DNA from: JADMJV01 sp964649085
GTDB lineage: Bacteria; Vulcanimicrobiota; Xenobia; Xenobiales; JADMJV01
Assembly: GCA_964649085.1 (NCBI GenBank)
Contig: CAZYPN010000028.1
Location: 24,022-88,021, forward strand
Reading direction: 5' to 3'
Length of the DNA: 64,000 bases
This document shows positions 51,602-60,457 of the stretch, piece after piece (positions within the stretch are counted from its first letter, which is position 1; each line of letters begins with the position of its first letter). The notes under the pieces were generated by a model. The model saw nothing but the letters and a program-made list of their open reading frames with translations, had not been told where the DNA came from and made no database searches. The translations under genes were made by a program, and so were the position numbers.

Positions 51602-52855
51602 TCAGGACAACCCTTCGCGCAAACACTGGTGAAAGTAGTCGAGGTCGGCCTGAGTATGCACGAGACTCAGTCCGGCGGCGTCAAGGCAAGAGGGGGGCAG
51701 GTAGATACCTCGGTCGAGCAGGTGGTGGAACAGCTGCGAGAAGCGCTCCAGGTCTACCAGTTCCAGGTCGTGGTGACTCTCGATGGGATGGGGTGCAAAG
51801 TAGAATCCGAACATGCCCGGGAAAGCCACCACCTGTAGCTGAGAATCCAGTTGCCGCAGGGGCTTTACCAGGTAGTCGGTCAGCTCGGCCAGGTGCTCAT
51901 AGGTTCCCGGCTGAGCCAGATAGTTCAAATTGGCAAGGGCACAGCGAACCGTTAGAGGGTTGCCACAAAAGGTGCCGGCCTGGTAAATGCTGCCCAGTGG
52001 TGCCACCTGTTCCATCCAGCGGCGCTGGCCCCCGTAAGCCCCTACGGGCATGCCCCCCGCCAGAGCCTTACCCAGGCACGTCAGGTCGGGTTGTACCTGG
52101 AAAAGCTGTTGGGCCCCTCCACGCGCCACCCGGCAACCGCTCAGGACCTCATCAAAGATGAGTAGAACCTGATGCTGGTCGCAAAGCTGCCGCAGGCCGG
52201 GAAGAAATTCGGCTTTAGGGGCCACCACGCCCATGCTGCCAGGAATCGGTTCCACGATGATCGCCGCTACTTCTTGGGGGTGCTGCTCCAGCAACCGGCT
52301 TACGCTATCGAGGTCGTTAAAGGTGGCCACCAGGGTTTCTGCCGCGCTGCCTGGTGACGCGCCCAATGCCAGCGGTCCGCCCAGTTCACGGGCTTCCAGA
52401 CCGGCCGAGTCGAGGCACTCCACATGCCCGTGGTAACAGCCTTCGAACTTGAGAATACGAGGTCGTCGAGTGCATCCTCGAGCCACTCGCAGTGCGCTGG
52501 CTACGGCTTCGGCCCCCGAATTGACGAGTCGCACCTGCTCCATGCTGGGGTAGGCCTCGTACAGGGCTTCGGCCAACCGACCTTCCCAGGGGGTAGAGGC
52601 TCCGAATACGGTGCCGTCTTCCAGTGCCTCCAGAGCGGCCTGGCGGATCACCGGATGAGAGTGCCCCAACATCAACGGCCCCCAGGCACAGCAGAGGTCG
52701 AGGTAGCGTCGGTCCTCTACGTCCCAGATCCAGGCCCCCTGACCCCGACGCAACACCGGGGGTGTGCCACCTACAGCCTGAAAAGCTCGAAAGGGACTGT
52801 TGACCCCCCCGGGAATTCGTTGGCACAGTTGCTGGAAAAGGGCAAGATTTGACAT
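51602..52855 (-). CDS. hemL: Glutamate-1-semialdehyde 2,1-aminomutase
   Basis: A 417-residue PLP enzyme that makes 5-aminolevulinate for tetrapyrroles. RIPGGVNSPFRAFQAVGGTP and RLVNSGAEAVASALRVARG, FDEVLSGCRVARGGAQQLF and TCLGKALAGGMPVGAYGG (PLP Lys) match. The motif usually reads DEVMTGFR; here LSGCR is a small variation. The start lies divergent from a GspF-like gene. Last gene before the coiled-coil/rdgB run. Confidence 0.95.
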   Translation of the reverse strand: MSNLALFQQLCQRIPGGVNSPFRAFQAVGGTPPVLRRGQGAWIWDVEDRRYLDLCCAWGPLMLGHSHPVIRQAALEALEDGTVFGASTPWEGRLAEALYEAYPSMEQVRLVNSGAEAVASALRVARGCTRRPRILKFEGCYHGHVECLDSAGLEARELGGPLALGASPGSAAETLVATFNDLDSVSRLLEQHPQEVAAIIVEPIPGSMGVVAPKAEFLPGLRQLCDQHQVLLIFDEVLSGCRVARGGAQQLFQVQPDLTCLGKALAGGMPVGAYGGQRRWMEQVAPLGSIYQAGTFCGNPLTVRCALANLNYLAQPGTYEHLAELTDYLVKPLRQLDSQLQVVAFPGMFGFYFAPHPIESHHDLELVDLERFSQLFHHLLDRGIYLPPSCLDAAGLSLVHTQADLDYFHQCLREGLS

Positions 52856-52941
52856 GGGGTGCTGTTAGACAGCCAACCCGAGCAGCCTTTCTTGGGGGGA
52901 AATCGCAGCTTAAAACGAAGATCCGCAGGCTGGAGGTTGGA

Positions 52942-54159
52942 ATTCCCAAGTTCATCTATGAAGCCGTCGATTCCAAGGGTCGCTTCGTTCAGGGAGAGGT
53001 CGACGCCCCTAATATCGACGCGGTAGTCCAGGACCTGCGCAAGGTCCGCTACACCATTACCCATATCAAGGAACGCCCGATGGGCACCGGCCTGGTGCTG
53101 GCCATGCTCGATCGACTTCAATCGGTGTCGATCTATGCACTGGCCGTTTTTACTCGTCAGCTCTCCACCTTGCTGAGGTCGGGCGTGCCCATGGCACGGG
53201 CATTTGACGCGCTGATCGAGCAGTCGATCGATCCCAAGCTCACCCGCGCCGTTCGTAACGTCACCAAAGACATCAAAGAGGGTGTGCCTCTGGCCCGGGC
53301 CATGATGAAGCAAAATCATGTGTTCAACCCGATTTACGTGAGCATGGTGAGAGCCGGCGAGATCTCGGGAGCGATGGACGAGATTCTGGACCGACTGGCT
53401 GGCTATTTGGAACGCGAGTTTGCGTTGCGCAAGAAGATCAGTTCGGCCACCACCTATCCGCTCTTCGTGTTTGTGATCAGTTGCGTGGTGACGGGTCTGA
53501 TGACCAATGTGGTGTTCCCGATCTTCATCGAGCTGTTTCGGGGCATCAACGTCAACCTGCCCTGGACTACCCGGGCCCTGATCACCATCACCCATCTGTG
53601 CCGCAACCCGGCGGTGGTGTTGCCGATCTTGGGTGGGCTGACGGTGGGATTTTTTGGGGTGCGCAACTATATTCGCACGCCGTTGGGGCAGCGCCAGTGG
53701 AGCTGGCTGCAGCTCGAACTTCCTCTCTTTGGCAGTGTCTTCCACAAAGTGGCTCTGACTCGATTCTGCCGAACCCTCTCCACCATGCTCGACGGGGGTA
53801 TCCCGATGCTGCACGCCCTGAAAACCACCGGCTACGCGATGGACAATGCCTTGATGGCCGACCTCATTCAGGACATCGCCCAGAACATGAAGACCGGTGT
53901 GGCGCTATCGATGCCGATGGAGGACTATCGCCAGTTTCCCCCCCTGCTTGTGCAAATGGTCAAAATCGGAGAAGAGAGCGGCGAGCTTTCGACGATGCTG
54001 CGCAAGCTCGGAGAGTACTACGATGCCGAAGTTGAGGCTCAGTTAGACGCCATTGTGGCAGTCATCGAGCCGGTGATGATCGGATTTATGGGAATTCTGG
54101 TAGGATTTGTATTGTTGGCGGTGTTCACCCCCGTCTACAGTCTGGTCCAGCAGTTCTGA
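52942..54159 (+). CDS. Second GspF/PilC-like platform protein, probable ATT start
   Basis: A 405-residue inner-membrane protein with two T2SSF repeats: FTRQLSTLLRSGVPMARAFD, YVSMVRAGEISGAMDEILDR, then FCRTLSTMLDGGIPMLHALK, MVKIGEESGELSTMLRKLGE. ATT 52942 is proposed as start: it follows GGAGG (52932-52936) by exactly 5 nt and yields (M)PKFIYEAVDSKGRF, the usual PilC N-terminus. The nearest upstream start is TTG 52849, inside hemL. It may belong to a type IV pilus or a second secretion system. Confidence 0.83.
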   Translation: MPKFIYEAVDSKGRFVQGEVDAPNIDAVVQDLRKVRYTITHIKERPMGTGLVLAMLDRLQSVSIYALAVFTRQLSTLLRSGVPMARAFDALIEQSIDPKLTRAVRNVTKDIKEGVPLARAMMKQNHVFNPIYVSMVRAGEISGAMDEILDRLAGYLEREFALRKKISSATTYPLFVFVISCVVTGLMTNVVFPIFIELFRGINVNLPWTTRALITITHLCRNPAVVLPILGGLTVGFFGVRNYIRTPLGQRQWSWLQLELPLFGSVFHKVALTRFCRTLSTMLDGGIPMLHALKTTGYAMDNALMADLIQDIAQNMKTGVALSMPMEDYRQFPPLLVQMVKIGEESGELSTMLRKLGEYYDAEVEAQLDAIVAVIEPVMIGFMGILVGFVLLAVFTPVYSLVQQF

Positions 54160-54173
54160 AGGGAGTCTTGGGA

Positions 54174-54608
54174 ATGGGTCGTTGGCTCTGGTTGTTCCTC
54201 CTGTTGGCGATGCCCCTGGTCGGCCAGGCGGCCATTGTTCCCGACGCCTCGGTGGTGCAGACTGACCCCGATGCCCCGCGATTGCCGCCCGACAAGGCCC
54301 CCCGCTCTCGTCCGGCGGCGGCCACGACGCCTGTACCGCGGGCCACACCCGCTCCTGGGCCCCGCCCCACGCCTGCGGCGAGTAAGGCTCCGCGACCGGT
54401 TCCAGCTGCGGCCTCGGCCGGCCAGAACGGTCGCGCCTTTGGTGACCGCGAGGCGGCCCAGGCTCCGGGCGACACCCGAGCCCTGCTGCCGCTGGCCCCA
54501 ACGCCGATATCGCGAGCCAGTTCCATGCCGCTCTGGATCAGTGTGGTTGTCTTTCTCATCATTGCCCTGGCCGGGTCGTGGCTGGCCCAACAGCGCAGCG
54601 GGGAGTGA
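54174..54608 (+). CDS. Pro/Ala-rich exported protein with C-terminal membrane anchor
   Basis: A 144-residue protein: signal peptide (GRWLWLFLLLAMPLVGQAA), a low-complexity Pro/Ala/Arg/Thr linker (about residues 35-95), and a C-terminal membrane segment (MPLWISVVVFLIIALAGSWL). GGGAG precedes the ATG. Downstream of the PilC-like gene and overlapping the next (GTGA). A surface-spanning linker role is inference; I recognise no family. Confidence 0.5.
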   Translation: MGRWLWLFLLLAMPLVGQAAIVPDASVVQTDPDAPRLPPDKAPRSRPAAATTPVPRATPAPGPRPTPAASKAPRPVPAAASAGQNGRAFGDREAAQAPGDTRALLPLAPTPISRASSMPLWISVVVFLIIALAGSWLAQQRSGE

Positions 54609-55069
54609 CTCCGGCGAGTTGTCCGCGTTGCGGTAAGCTGTTTCCGCCCGGTATCGGCAGGTGCGGCATTGACGGTGCCCTGTTGCAACGTCTTGAATGC
54701 ACAGTTTGCCGAGGCGGACTGACCCCGCGAGATCGATTCTGCGGCCACTGCGGTGTCGATTTGCAACGACAACCGTCCCGCCGTCGCTCGCTAGACCTGC
54801 AGCTCGCCCCCTGGTGGCGTGCTTTGGGCGCCTGGGTGTTCGATGGTCTGATCGGCTACCTGACCCTCAGCTGGCTGGCTGCTCTCAGCCAACCCATCAC
54901 TCTGGGTCTGGCCCTTCTCAGTGTGCCCTTCTGGGTAGCCTGGCTGGAAGTTGGCGGCGGAGCCAGCCCTGGTCAGGAGATTTTTTCACTTCGACGTCTC
55001 GATCTCGAGGGCCATCCGGTGACCACTCGCTGGCCTTGGAGACGCGCTACCGGTTTATTCCGGGTGTGA
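54605..55069 (+). CDS. Zinc-ribbon plus RDD-like membrane protein
   Basis: A 154-residue protein. The N-terminus has three Cys pairs in a double zinc ribbon: CPRCGKLFPPGIGRCGIDG, then CTVCRGGLTPRDRFCGHCG. Two membrane helices follow (LGAWVFDGLIGYLTLSWLAA, PITLGLALLSVPFWVAWL) and an RDD-type loop (GGASPGQEIFSLRRLDLEGH). RDD proteins are short membrane proteins of debated function, sometimes Na+/H+ antiporters. GTG start overlaps the previous stop. Confidence 0.62.
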   Translation: MTPASCPRCGKLFPPGIGRCGIDGALLQRLECTVCRGGLTPRDRFCGHCGVDLQRQPSRRRSLDLQLAPWWRALGAWVFDGLIGYLTLSWLAALSQPITLGLALLSVPFWVAWLEVGGGASPGQEIFSLRRLDLEGHPVTTRWPWRRATGLFRV

Positions 55070-55075
55070 ACTGAG

Positions 55076-55930
55076 GTGCTGTTCCAGGCCTTCTTGCTTA
55101 GCTGGGTTCCCGGCCTTTTCTGGTTGCTGTATGTGGAGTCGCGCGCGCCTCGTCGTTCCAGCCTCTGGCGTATTGCGCTTACGTTTCTGGCCGGCGGGCT
55201 TTCGGTTTCGCTGGTCTTTGCCTTCCACCACCTGTTGGATCAGGCCGGCTGGGGTATGCTGGGCCAGGTGCCCACCACGCCGCTGGCTGCAGCTGGCTAT
55301 TTCGTGGTGTTGGTGGGACTGTTGGAAGAGAGTTGCAAGTTGCTGGCCTGTGCACTGGTCTGTCTGCCCAGGGCCGACTTTCGCGAGTCCTGGGACGGGG
55401 TGTGTTGTGCCAGTTCGGTGGCTCTGGGTTTTGCTACGGTTGAGAACTTCAAATACGTGGTTGAAACCGGACAGCCGACGGTGCTGATCGGGCGATTCCT
55501 GCTTTCAACTTTCGCCCATGTCGTCATGTCGGGCCTTTGGGGCTACGCCCTGGGATGGTGGCGCTCGGGCTCGCTCCGTTCGATGGGAGTCATTCTGGGG
55601 GCTCTCGGCTGGGCAGCTTTTCTACACGGCGCCTACGATTGGTTCTTGTGGGTGGGGCTCTGGCCCGGAGCTCTGCTGGTGTACGCTGGTTTGATTACGC
55701 TATTTCGTCATCGACTGCAGGAAAGCTACTTCGCCAGTCAGCAGCGCTGGCGCAGCAGCGAGCAGGTAAGGGAATGCCAGCAATGCCGTGGACTCTCTCG
55801 AGCGGAATACTACTGCTGTTCTCAATGCGGGGGCCGAGAATTGAGCGAGGCGCGGGTCTGTCTGGCATGCCTGGCCCCCTGTCAGAGCCAGCAAGAGCAG
55901 TGCACCCAGTGCTCCAGGACCTTTCTCTGA
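55076..55930 (+). CDS. PrsW-like membrane protease with C-terminal zinc ribbon
   Basis: A 284-residue intramembrane metalloprotease-like protein. Membrane helices carry the PrsW motifs: VVLVGLLEESCKLLACALVC (EExxK), ALGFATVENFKYV, TFAHVVMSGLWGYALGW and WAAFLHGAYDWFLW (H and D). These are the catalytic residues of the PrsW/Rce1-like fold. The C-terminus adds a double zinc ribbon: CQQCRGLSRAEYYCCSQCG, CLACLAPCQSQQEQCTQCSR. Such tails are unusual in PrsW. GTG start. It converges with the GGDEF gene (adjacent stops). Confidence 0.78.
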   Translation: MLFQAFLLSWVPGLFWLLYVESRAPRRSSLWRIALTFLAGGLSVSLVFAFHHLLDQAGWGMLGQVPTTPLAAAGYFVVLVGLLEESCKLLACALVCLPRADFRESWDGVCCASSVALGFATVENFKYVVETGQPTVLIGRFLLSTFAHVVMSGLWGYALGWWRSGSLRSMGVILGALGWAAFLHGAYDWFLWVGLWPGALLVYAGLITLFRHRLQESYFASQQRWRSSEQVRECQQCRGLSRAEYYCCSQCGGRELSEARVCLACLAPCQSQQEQCTQCSRTFL

Positions 55931-58360
55931 TCAGCGTGGCAGCGTTTCCTGGATGATTTCGGGCATGTCCTTCTTTTCTTCCAGGGTGGGAGCAGCCGTA
56001 ACTCGATTGCGGCCGTTGCGCTTGGACACGTAGAGGGCATCGTCGGCAGCTTTGGCCAGGTCCTTTTTGTTGGTTGCGTCGGTGGGATAACAGGCCAGCC
56101 CGATGGAGGAAGTCACCTGTACGGCGTGGGCTGCAAAGCGCAGCTGAAAGGTTTCTCGGATTCGCTCGCAGGTCTTGATGGCTTCCTCTTTCGGGACGTC
56201 TTTGAGGATCAGGGCAAACTCGTCACCACCGTAGCGGCAGACGATGTCGGTATTGCGCACCTTGTCTTTCAGCAGCGCCGCAATCTCCTGAAGCAAGGCG
56301 TCACCCGCGGGGTGACCCAGGGTGTCGTTGAACGACTTGAAGTGGTCGGTGTCGACCATCACCAGGCAGATGGGCTTGCGATAGCGGTCGGCCCAGGCGA
56401 TTTCCTCGGTGAGACGCACCTGGAAAAAGCGGTGCAGATAGAGGCCTGTGAGACCATCGGTGAAGGCCATTTGCTGGGTTTGCTCGTACAGGCGCGAGTT
56501 CTTTACTGCGATCGAGGCCTGATAGGATACGGTTTCGACCAGGCTGCGATGCTCGTCCGTAAATGAATTCTCTTTGGCCGCACCGACGTAGAGGCAGCCC
56601 AAGATTTCGTCTTCGGCTTTGAGCGGGGCCACGATGACCGAGCGCTCGTTGTTGATGAAGTTTTGCAGCGGGTAGTTTTCGCTGTCGGTGACCAGAATGG
56701 TGCGGTTCTGCTCGGTAGCCTTGCCGAGGATGCCCTCGTCGTTGCGAACGACCAGGCTGCGCACAAAGTCGGAGTAGGGGCTGGAAATATACTCGGCCTT
56801 GAGCAGGTGGCCATCGCTTCCAGACATGCCGAATACGATGACGCTCTGGCTGCCGGGAACCATCTGGCGCAGGTTTTCTGCCACGACCTTAAAGGTGTTT
56901 TCGATTTTCAGCGACGACCCGATGGCCTGACCGAGTTTCTGCAAACCGTTGAGCTGGTGGTTCTTGGCTTCAACGGCCTCGCGAATCTGGCGCTCTGACT
57001 GGAAATCCTTCTCTTTCATCTCGAACAGCAGAGCCGTCTTGATAGAAGGTGCGGCAAAGGCGGCAAGCATTTTCAGCTTTTCCAGGTGCTCTTCGCGGTG
57101 GGTTTTGGGATTTACCGAGCCGAGGTAGATGATGCCCACGTTCTCTTTGCTGACCATCAGGGGCACCACGAGCACCGAACGCTCGTCCTTGAAGATGCGC
57201 TGTTCCGAGGTTGAAGGGCTGACCTCGTTGTTCATGTAGGGCCGTGGATCCCGCAGAACCTGCAGAATGAAAGGTTCTTGCAGTTGCAGCAGGCCGGACA
57301 TGCCGAGGACTTCCTGGTAGGGCGTGTCGGGAAGCTTGGGCTCTAGATTGCCGCCCGGCTTGGAAAGGAAAATGACGCAGGACTGATAGGGGATGCGCAG
57401 GCGACGAATCATCGACACCACCAGGTTGATGGTTTCGTCGATGTTGGTTGAAGTTCCCAGAGAGCGGGCCAGATCGTAAATGGTATCCAGTTCCTGGGTT
57501 TTGCGCTTGACGTCGTCGACCAGGTTGTCCCGCTCTTCTTTGCGCTGTTGGCCCTCGAATTCCAGCTTGCGCAGGCGATTGGTGAGCTCTTCCTGATTCT
57601 CCATGGCCAGTTCATCGATGGAGCCCTTGACCGAGCCCTTGATGGCCAGTGCCAGCGGAATGCCGAGAATGCCGGCCACCGCCAGCGGCACCCAGGCACT
57701 GCCCGCGGACGTGGATGTGGAAGCACGCGCCAGGCCGTCGGCCAGAGAGCCCAGCACAATCAGCCCGGGAAGCACCAGACGATTATGCCGACCGATGTTT
57801 TCCCAGGTCTGGACATCGTTGTCGTCGGCCGAGTTCATCAGTGAACTCACCAGCGTCAGGTCGAGAATCAGGTAGGTGAAGGCACCGGCTACGGCGGGCA
57901 CGGCTCGCACCAGCAGTTCGGGCAGCGGCAGGAAACGACAGCCCACCAGCACCCCGCCTACGGCGATCCAGCGAAGCCCGTTGCAGCCCCAGTAGGCCAT
58001 CGACTGGCGAGGCGAAGAGTTGAAGAGTTGTCCCAACATGCTGAGCATCAGCACGGTGGCTCCCGCACCCCAGGCCCCGGCGGCCTGCAGGGCCGGGGCC
58101 AACCCGGGCTTGAAGGGCAGGGCGACATCGGCGTCGAGGGTGACCAGCACAGCCAGGAAGAAGCTCAAATTGATGTAGCCGAAGTGGCTCAGTTCGCCAG
58201 ATACATAGTGAACGAGAGTTCCGAGAATGGCTGCAGCCAGCAGCGGGAACGCAGCTTCGGGCATAGCAAAGCAGACAGCCACCAGGGCAAACCCAATGAC
58301 CGCCACAAGGAGAGCCGGGCCGGCTAACCAGGCGGGACTGTCTCTATCCGAATCGCTCAC
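55931..58360 (-). CDS. Diguanylate cyclase with membrane domain and two GAF domains
   Basis: An 809-residue protein. About eight hydrophobic helices form the N-terminal part (LLVAVIGFALVAVCFAMPEA to about residue 225), then a coiled-coil, two GAF domains (about residues 285-430 and 460-610) and a GGDEF domain (about residues 640-790). The active site reads CRYGGDEFALIL and is intact, and the inhibitory I-site RNTD lies five residues earlier, so it should make c-di-GMP and be feedback-inhibited. It could supply the PilZ receptors encoded in this window. Confidence 0.92.
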   Translation of the reverse strand: MSDSDRDSPAWLAGPALLVAVIGFALVAVCFAMPEAAFPLLAAAILGTLVHYVSGELSHFGYINLSFFLAVLVTLDADVALPFKPGLAPALQAAGAWGAGATVLMLSMLGQLFNSSPRQSMAYWGCNGLRWIAVGGVLVGCRFLPLPELLVRAVPAVAGAFTYLILDLTLVSSLMNSADDNDVQTWENIGRHNRLVLPGLIVLGSLADGLARASTSTSAGSAWVPLAVAGILGIPLALAIKGSVKGSIDELAMENQEELTNRLRKLEFEGQQRKEERDNLVDDVKRKTQELDTIYDLARSLGTSTNIDETINLVVSMIRRLRIPYQSCVIFLSKPGGNLEPKLPDTPYQEVLGMSGLLQLQEPFILQVLRDPRPYMNNEVSPSTSEQRIFKDERSVLVVPLMVSKENVGIIYLGSVNPKTHREEHLEKLKMLAAFAAPSIKTALLFEMKEKDFQSERQIREAVEAKNHQLNGLQKLGQAIGSSLKIENTFKVVAENLRQMVPGSQSVIVFGMSGSDGHLLKAEYISSPYSDFVRSLVVRNDEGILGKATEQNRTILVTDSENYPLQNFINNERSVIVAPLKAEDEILGCLYVGAAKENSFTDEHRSLVETVSYQASIAVKNSRLYEQTQQMAFTDGLTGLYLHRFFQVRLTEEIAWADRYRKPICLVMVDTDHFKSFNDTLGHPAGDALLQEIAALLKDKVRNTDIVCRYGGDEFALILKDVPKEEAIKTCERIRETFQLRFAAHAVQVTSSIGLACYPTDATNKKDLAKAADDALYVSKRNGRNRVTAAPTLEEKKDMPEIIQETLPR

Positions 58361-58449
58361 TCAGTACTCGGTTTCATCGAAATCCTGGGGACGTTCCCCT
58401 CGACAGGTTCCCTTCGCCAGGATCAATTCCCTTCCAGGCGCGGGGCGGC

Positions 58450-59394
58450 TCAGTTGTGGCCCTGACGCAGCCAGCTAATGGCTTCTCCCAAGGATCGAAC
58501 CCGCACGACCTGCATGCCCTTCAAGGCAGGGTCGGTCGGGGCGGTTTCAGTACTCTCGGCGGGGATCAGGAATACCTGGGCGTCGGCCCTGGCGGCGCTG
58601 AAGAACTTCTGGCGGAGCCCCTGCACGGCCGTGATGGAACCGTCGGCGGCCAGGCCCCCGGTGGCGGCGATTTTCCGTCCTTGTCGCAGGTTGACTCGCA
58701 GGAGTCGTTCGCACAGATCGAGTGCCAGACTGAGGTTGGACGAGTTGCCCTGATAGCTGCCCGACTTGAAAAAGATGCGGGGCAGCTGGCTATCGTCCCA
58801 TCGTGAGGAGAGGAAGGTTCCCAGGCTGGGCCCTTTGTCGCCTTGCAAAGGCCGGATGGTATATCGGCGGATGGCTTGTTCTGGTGACTTCAGCTCGATC
58901 TCCAGCCGGGCATTCTGCTCGTGGGCCTGCAGAAGGTATCGAACCTGGCGGATCTCTCGGACGCGCACACCCTGTATGCTGACCAGCTGGTCGCCCGGTT
59001 CGGCCAGCCCGTGCAGGGGGCTGTTGGGGGTCAGGTCGAGCACGTGAACGGCCGGCAACAGTTCGATGCCGCAGGTGTGGTAGACCACCTGACGCAGCAA
59101 TTCGTGGTTCTCTTCTTCACCGTGGCTCAGGGCATGAAGGCTGGTGGGGGTGGGAGGTTGGCGCTCGATAGCCCAATCCGGTTGAATCAAGGCTCGCAAC
59201 CACCACCATGCCGTGGCCGGTCGCTGGTAGACGGTGGTGATGAAGAACTCTCCCGGATCGGCCGGCCGTTCGTAGTCGTCGACCCATACCTGGTCGCGGG
59301 TGGGGATGGGCGGACCGGGCAGCTGCACCAGATAGTGAGGAATGGGAAGCCAGGCCACGACCCCCACGCACAAGCCGAGCAGCAAACCCCGCAA
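58450..59394 (-). CDS. PDZ / Lon-type S16 protease, YlbL-like
   Basis: A 314-residue anchored protein. N-terminal helix (GLLLGLCVGVVAWLPIPHYL), PDZ domain (VLDLTPNSPLHGLAEPGDQL, VSIQGVRVREIRQVRYLLQA) and an S16 Lon-type protease domain. SGSYQGNSSNLSLALDLCER has Ser at the catalytic position (GNSSN for the usual GPSAG), and VQGLRQKFFSAARADAQVFL has the Lys. The dyad looks present, though the flanking G is replaced. The family resembles YlbL, which has regulatory roles in Gram-positive bacteria. Confidence 0.78.
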   Translation of the reverse strand: MRGLLLGLCVGVVAWLPIPHYLVQLPGPPIPTRDQVWVDDYERPADPGEFFITTVYQRPATAWWWLRALIQPDWAIERQPPTPTSLHALSHGEEENHELLRQVVYHTCGIELLPAVHVLDLTPNSPLHGLAEPGDQLVSIQGVRVREIRQVRYLLQAHEQNARLEIELKSPEQAIRRYTIRPLQGDKGPSLGTFLSSRWDDSQLPRIFFKSGSYQGNSSNLSLALDLCERLLRVNLRQGRKIAATGGLAADGSITAVQGLRQKFFSAARADAQVFLIPAESTETAPTDPALKGMQVVRVRSLGEAISWLRQGHN

Positions 59395-59414
59395 AATGGA
59401 GCGTGACTCGCCTT

Positions 59415-59939
59415 TCAGGAAAGCTCCCCGCTGCGAAGCGATTCCTGCCCCTTCTTGATGATGCTGAGAACCTTGGATAGTTCCCCCTCCATGCCATTGA
59501 GCACCTTGAGCGCGTAACGTTCGGCATCCTGGCGAGTTTCCTGGGCGTATTGCAGCGCCTCCTGGCGAATTCTGCGGGCTTCTTCACGAGCCTGCTGGAG
59601 CACCAGCTCGGCCTCTCGGCGGGCTCGGGATACGATTTCTTCCTTGCTGACGAGGCGGTGGACCTCTTCCTCGGCGGCTCGAAGAATTTCGCGGCTTTTG
59701 CTTTGGGCATCGCGCACCACCCTGCCGGCCTCGCTGCTCGACTCGGCAGCGATGCGCTCGGTCTCGCGGGTCAGCCAGCGGGCCTGTTTGAATTCTTCGG
59801 GTAAGGACTGACGGGTGCGCTCCAAGATGCGCAGCAGCCGCTCGCGGTCGACCACCGACTTTTCTTGCAGCGGCCAGGGCAGAGGTTTGCTGTCATTGAG
59901 TTCTTTGTGGAGCGATTCCAGGACGGCGTCGATATTCAA
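59415..59939 (-). CDS. Soluble coiled-coil protein next to coaD
   Basis: A 174-residue almost entirely helical protein. Residues 65-150 form a long Ala/Glu/Arg coiled coil (AGRVVRDAQSKSREILRAAE, RAREEARRIRQEALQYAQET-like). It looks like ATP-synthase b-subunit or DivIVA-type coiled coils. No membrane segment. It overlaps the coaD stop by 4 nt (ATGA) and is upstream of the PDZ protease. I cannot name it; a scaffold or cell-envelope role would be a guess. Confidence 0.65.
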   Translation of the reverse strand: MNIDAVLESLHKELNDSKPLPWPLQEKSVVDRERLLRILERTRQSLPEEFKQARWLTRETERIAAESSSEAGRVVRDAQSKSREILRAAEEEVHRLVSKEEIVSRARREAELVLQQAREEARRIRQEALQYAQETRQDAERYALKVLNGMEGELSKVLSIIKKGQESLRSGELS

Positions 59940-60424
59940 GTGGTTTCACTCCGCTTCAGGCGAGATTTCAGGGCTGCTTCGATGTCGGGGTGCACCAGGC
60001 TGTGTAGAGGACCACCCAGATGAGCGATTTCGCGAACGAACGAGGAACTGATGTGCGCATGCGGGCCGCTGGCCGCCAGCCACAGCGTGTCGCAGTCGGG
60101 ATACATGTCGCGGTTGAGGCGGGCCATCTGGATTTCGCCGCTGCAATCCGAGCTGTCCCGCAGCCCGCGCAGCACGGCGGTTGCCCCTTGTTGGCGTAGG
60201 AAATCGACGAGCAAACCGCTGAAATACTTCACACTGACTTGTGACAGATGGGCCACCTGTTGTTGCAGGAGTTGGCAGCGTTCTTCCAGGCTGAACAGGG
60301 TCTTTTTGCGCGGATTGTCGATGACGCCGACGATCAGGTGAGAGCAAAGCCTGGACCCTCGCTCGATGAGATCGAGGTGCCCGAGCGTAACCGGGTCGAA
60401 GCTTCCAGGGTAGACTGCCCGCAT
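59936..60424 (-). CDS. coaD: Phosphopantetheine adenylyltransferase
   Basis: A 162-residue nucleotidyltransferase of coenzyme A synthesis (4'-phosphopantetheine + ATP to dephospho-CoA). AVYPGSFDPVTLGHLDLIER holds the TxGH motif; VLRGLRDSSDCSGEIQMARL and HAHISSSFVREIAHLGG (ISSxxVR) complete the active site. Length is exactly typical. It is followed by a coiled-coil gene in tight overlap. Confidence 0.96.
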   Translation of the reverse strand: MRAVYPGSFDPVTLGHLDLIERGSRLCSHLIVGVIDNPRKKTLFSLEERCQLLQQQVAHLSQVSVKYFSGLLVDFLRQQGATAVLRGLRDSSDCSGEIQMARLNRDMYPDCDTLWLAASGPHAHISSSFVREIAHLGGPLHSLVHPDIEAALKSRLKRSETT

Positions 60425-60457
60425 TGAATCGTACTCAAAAACAAATTCGAGAATTTG

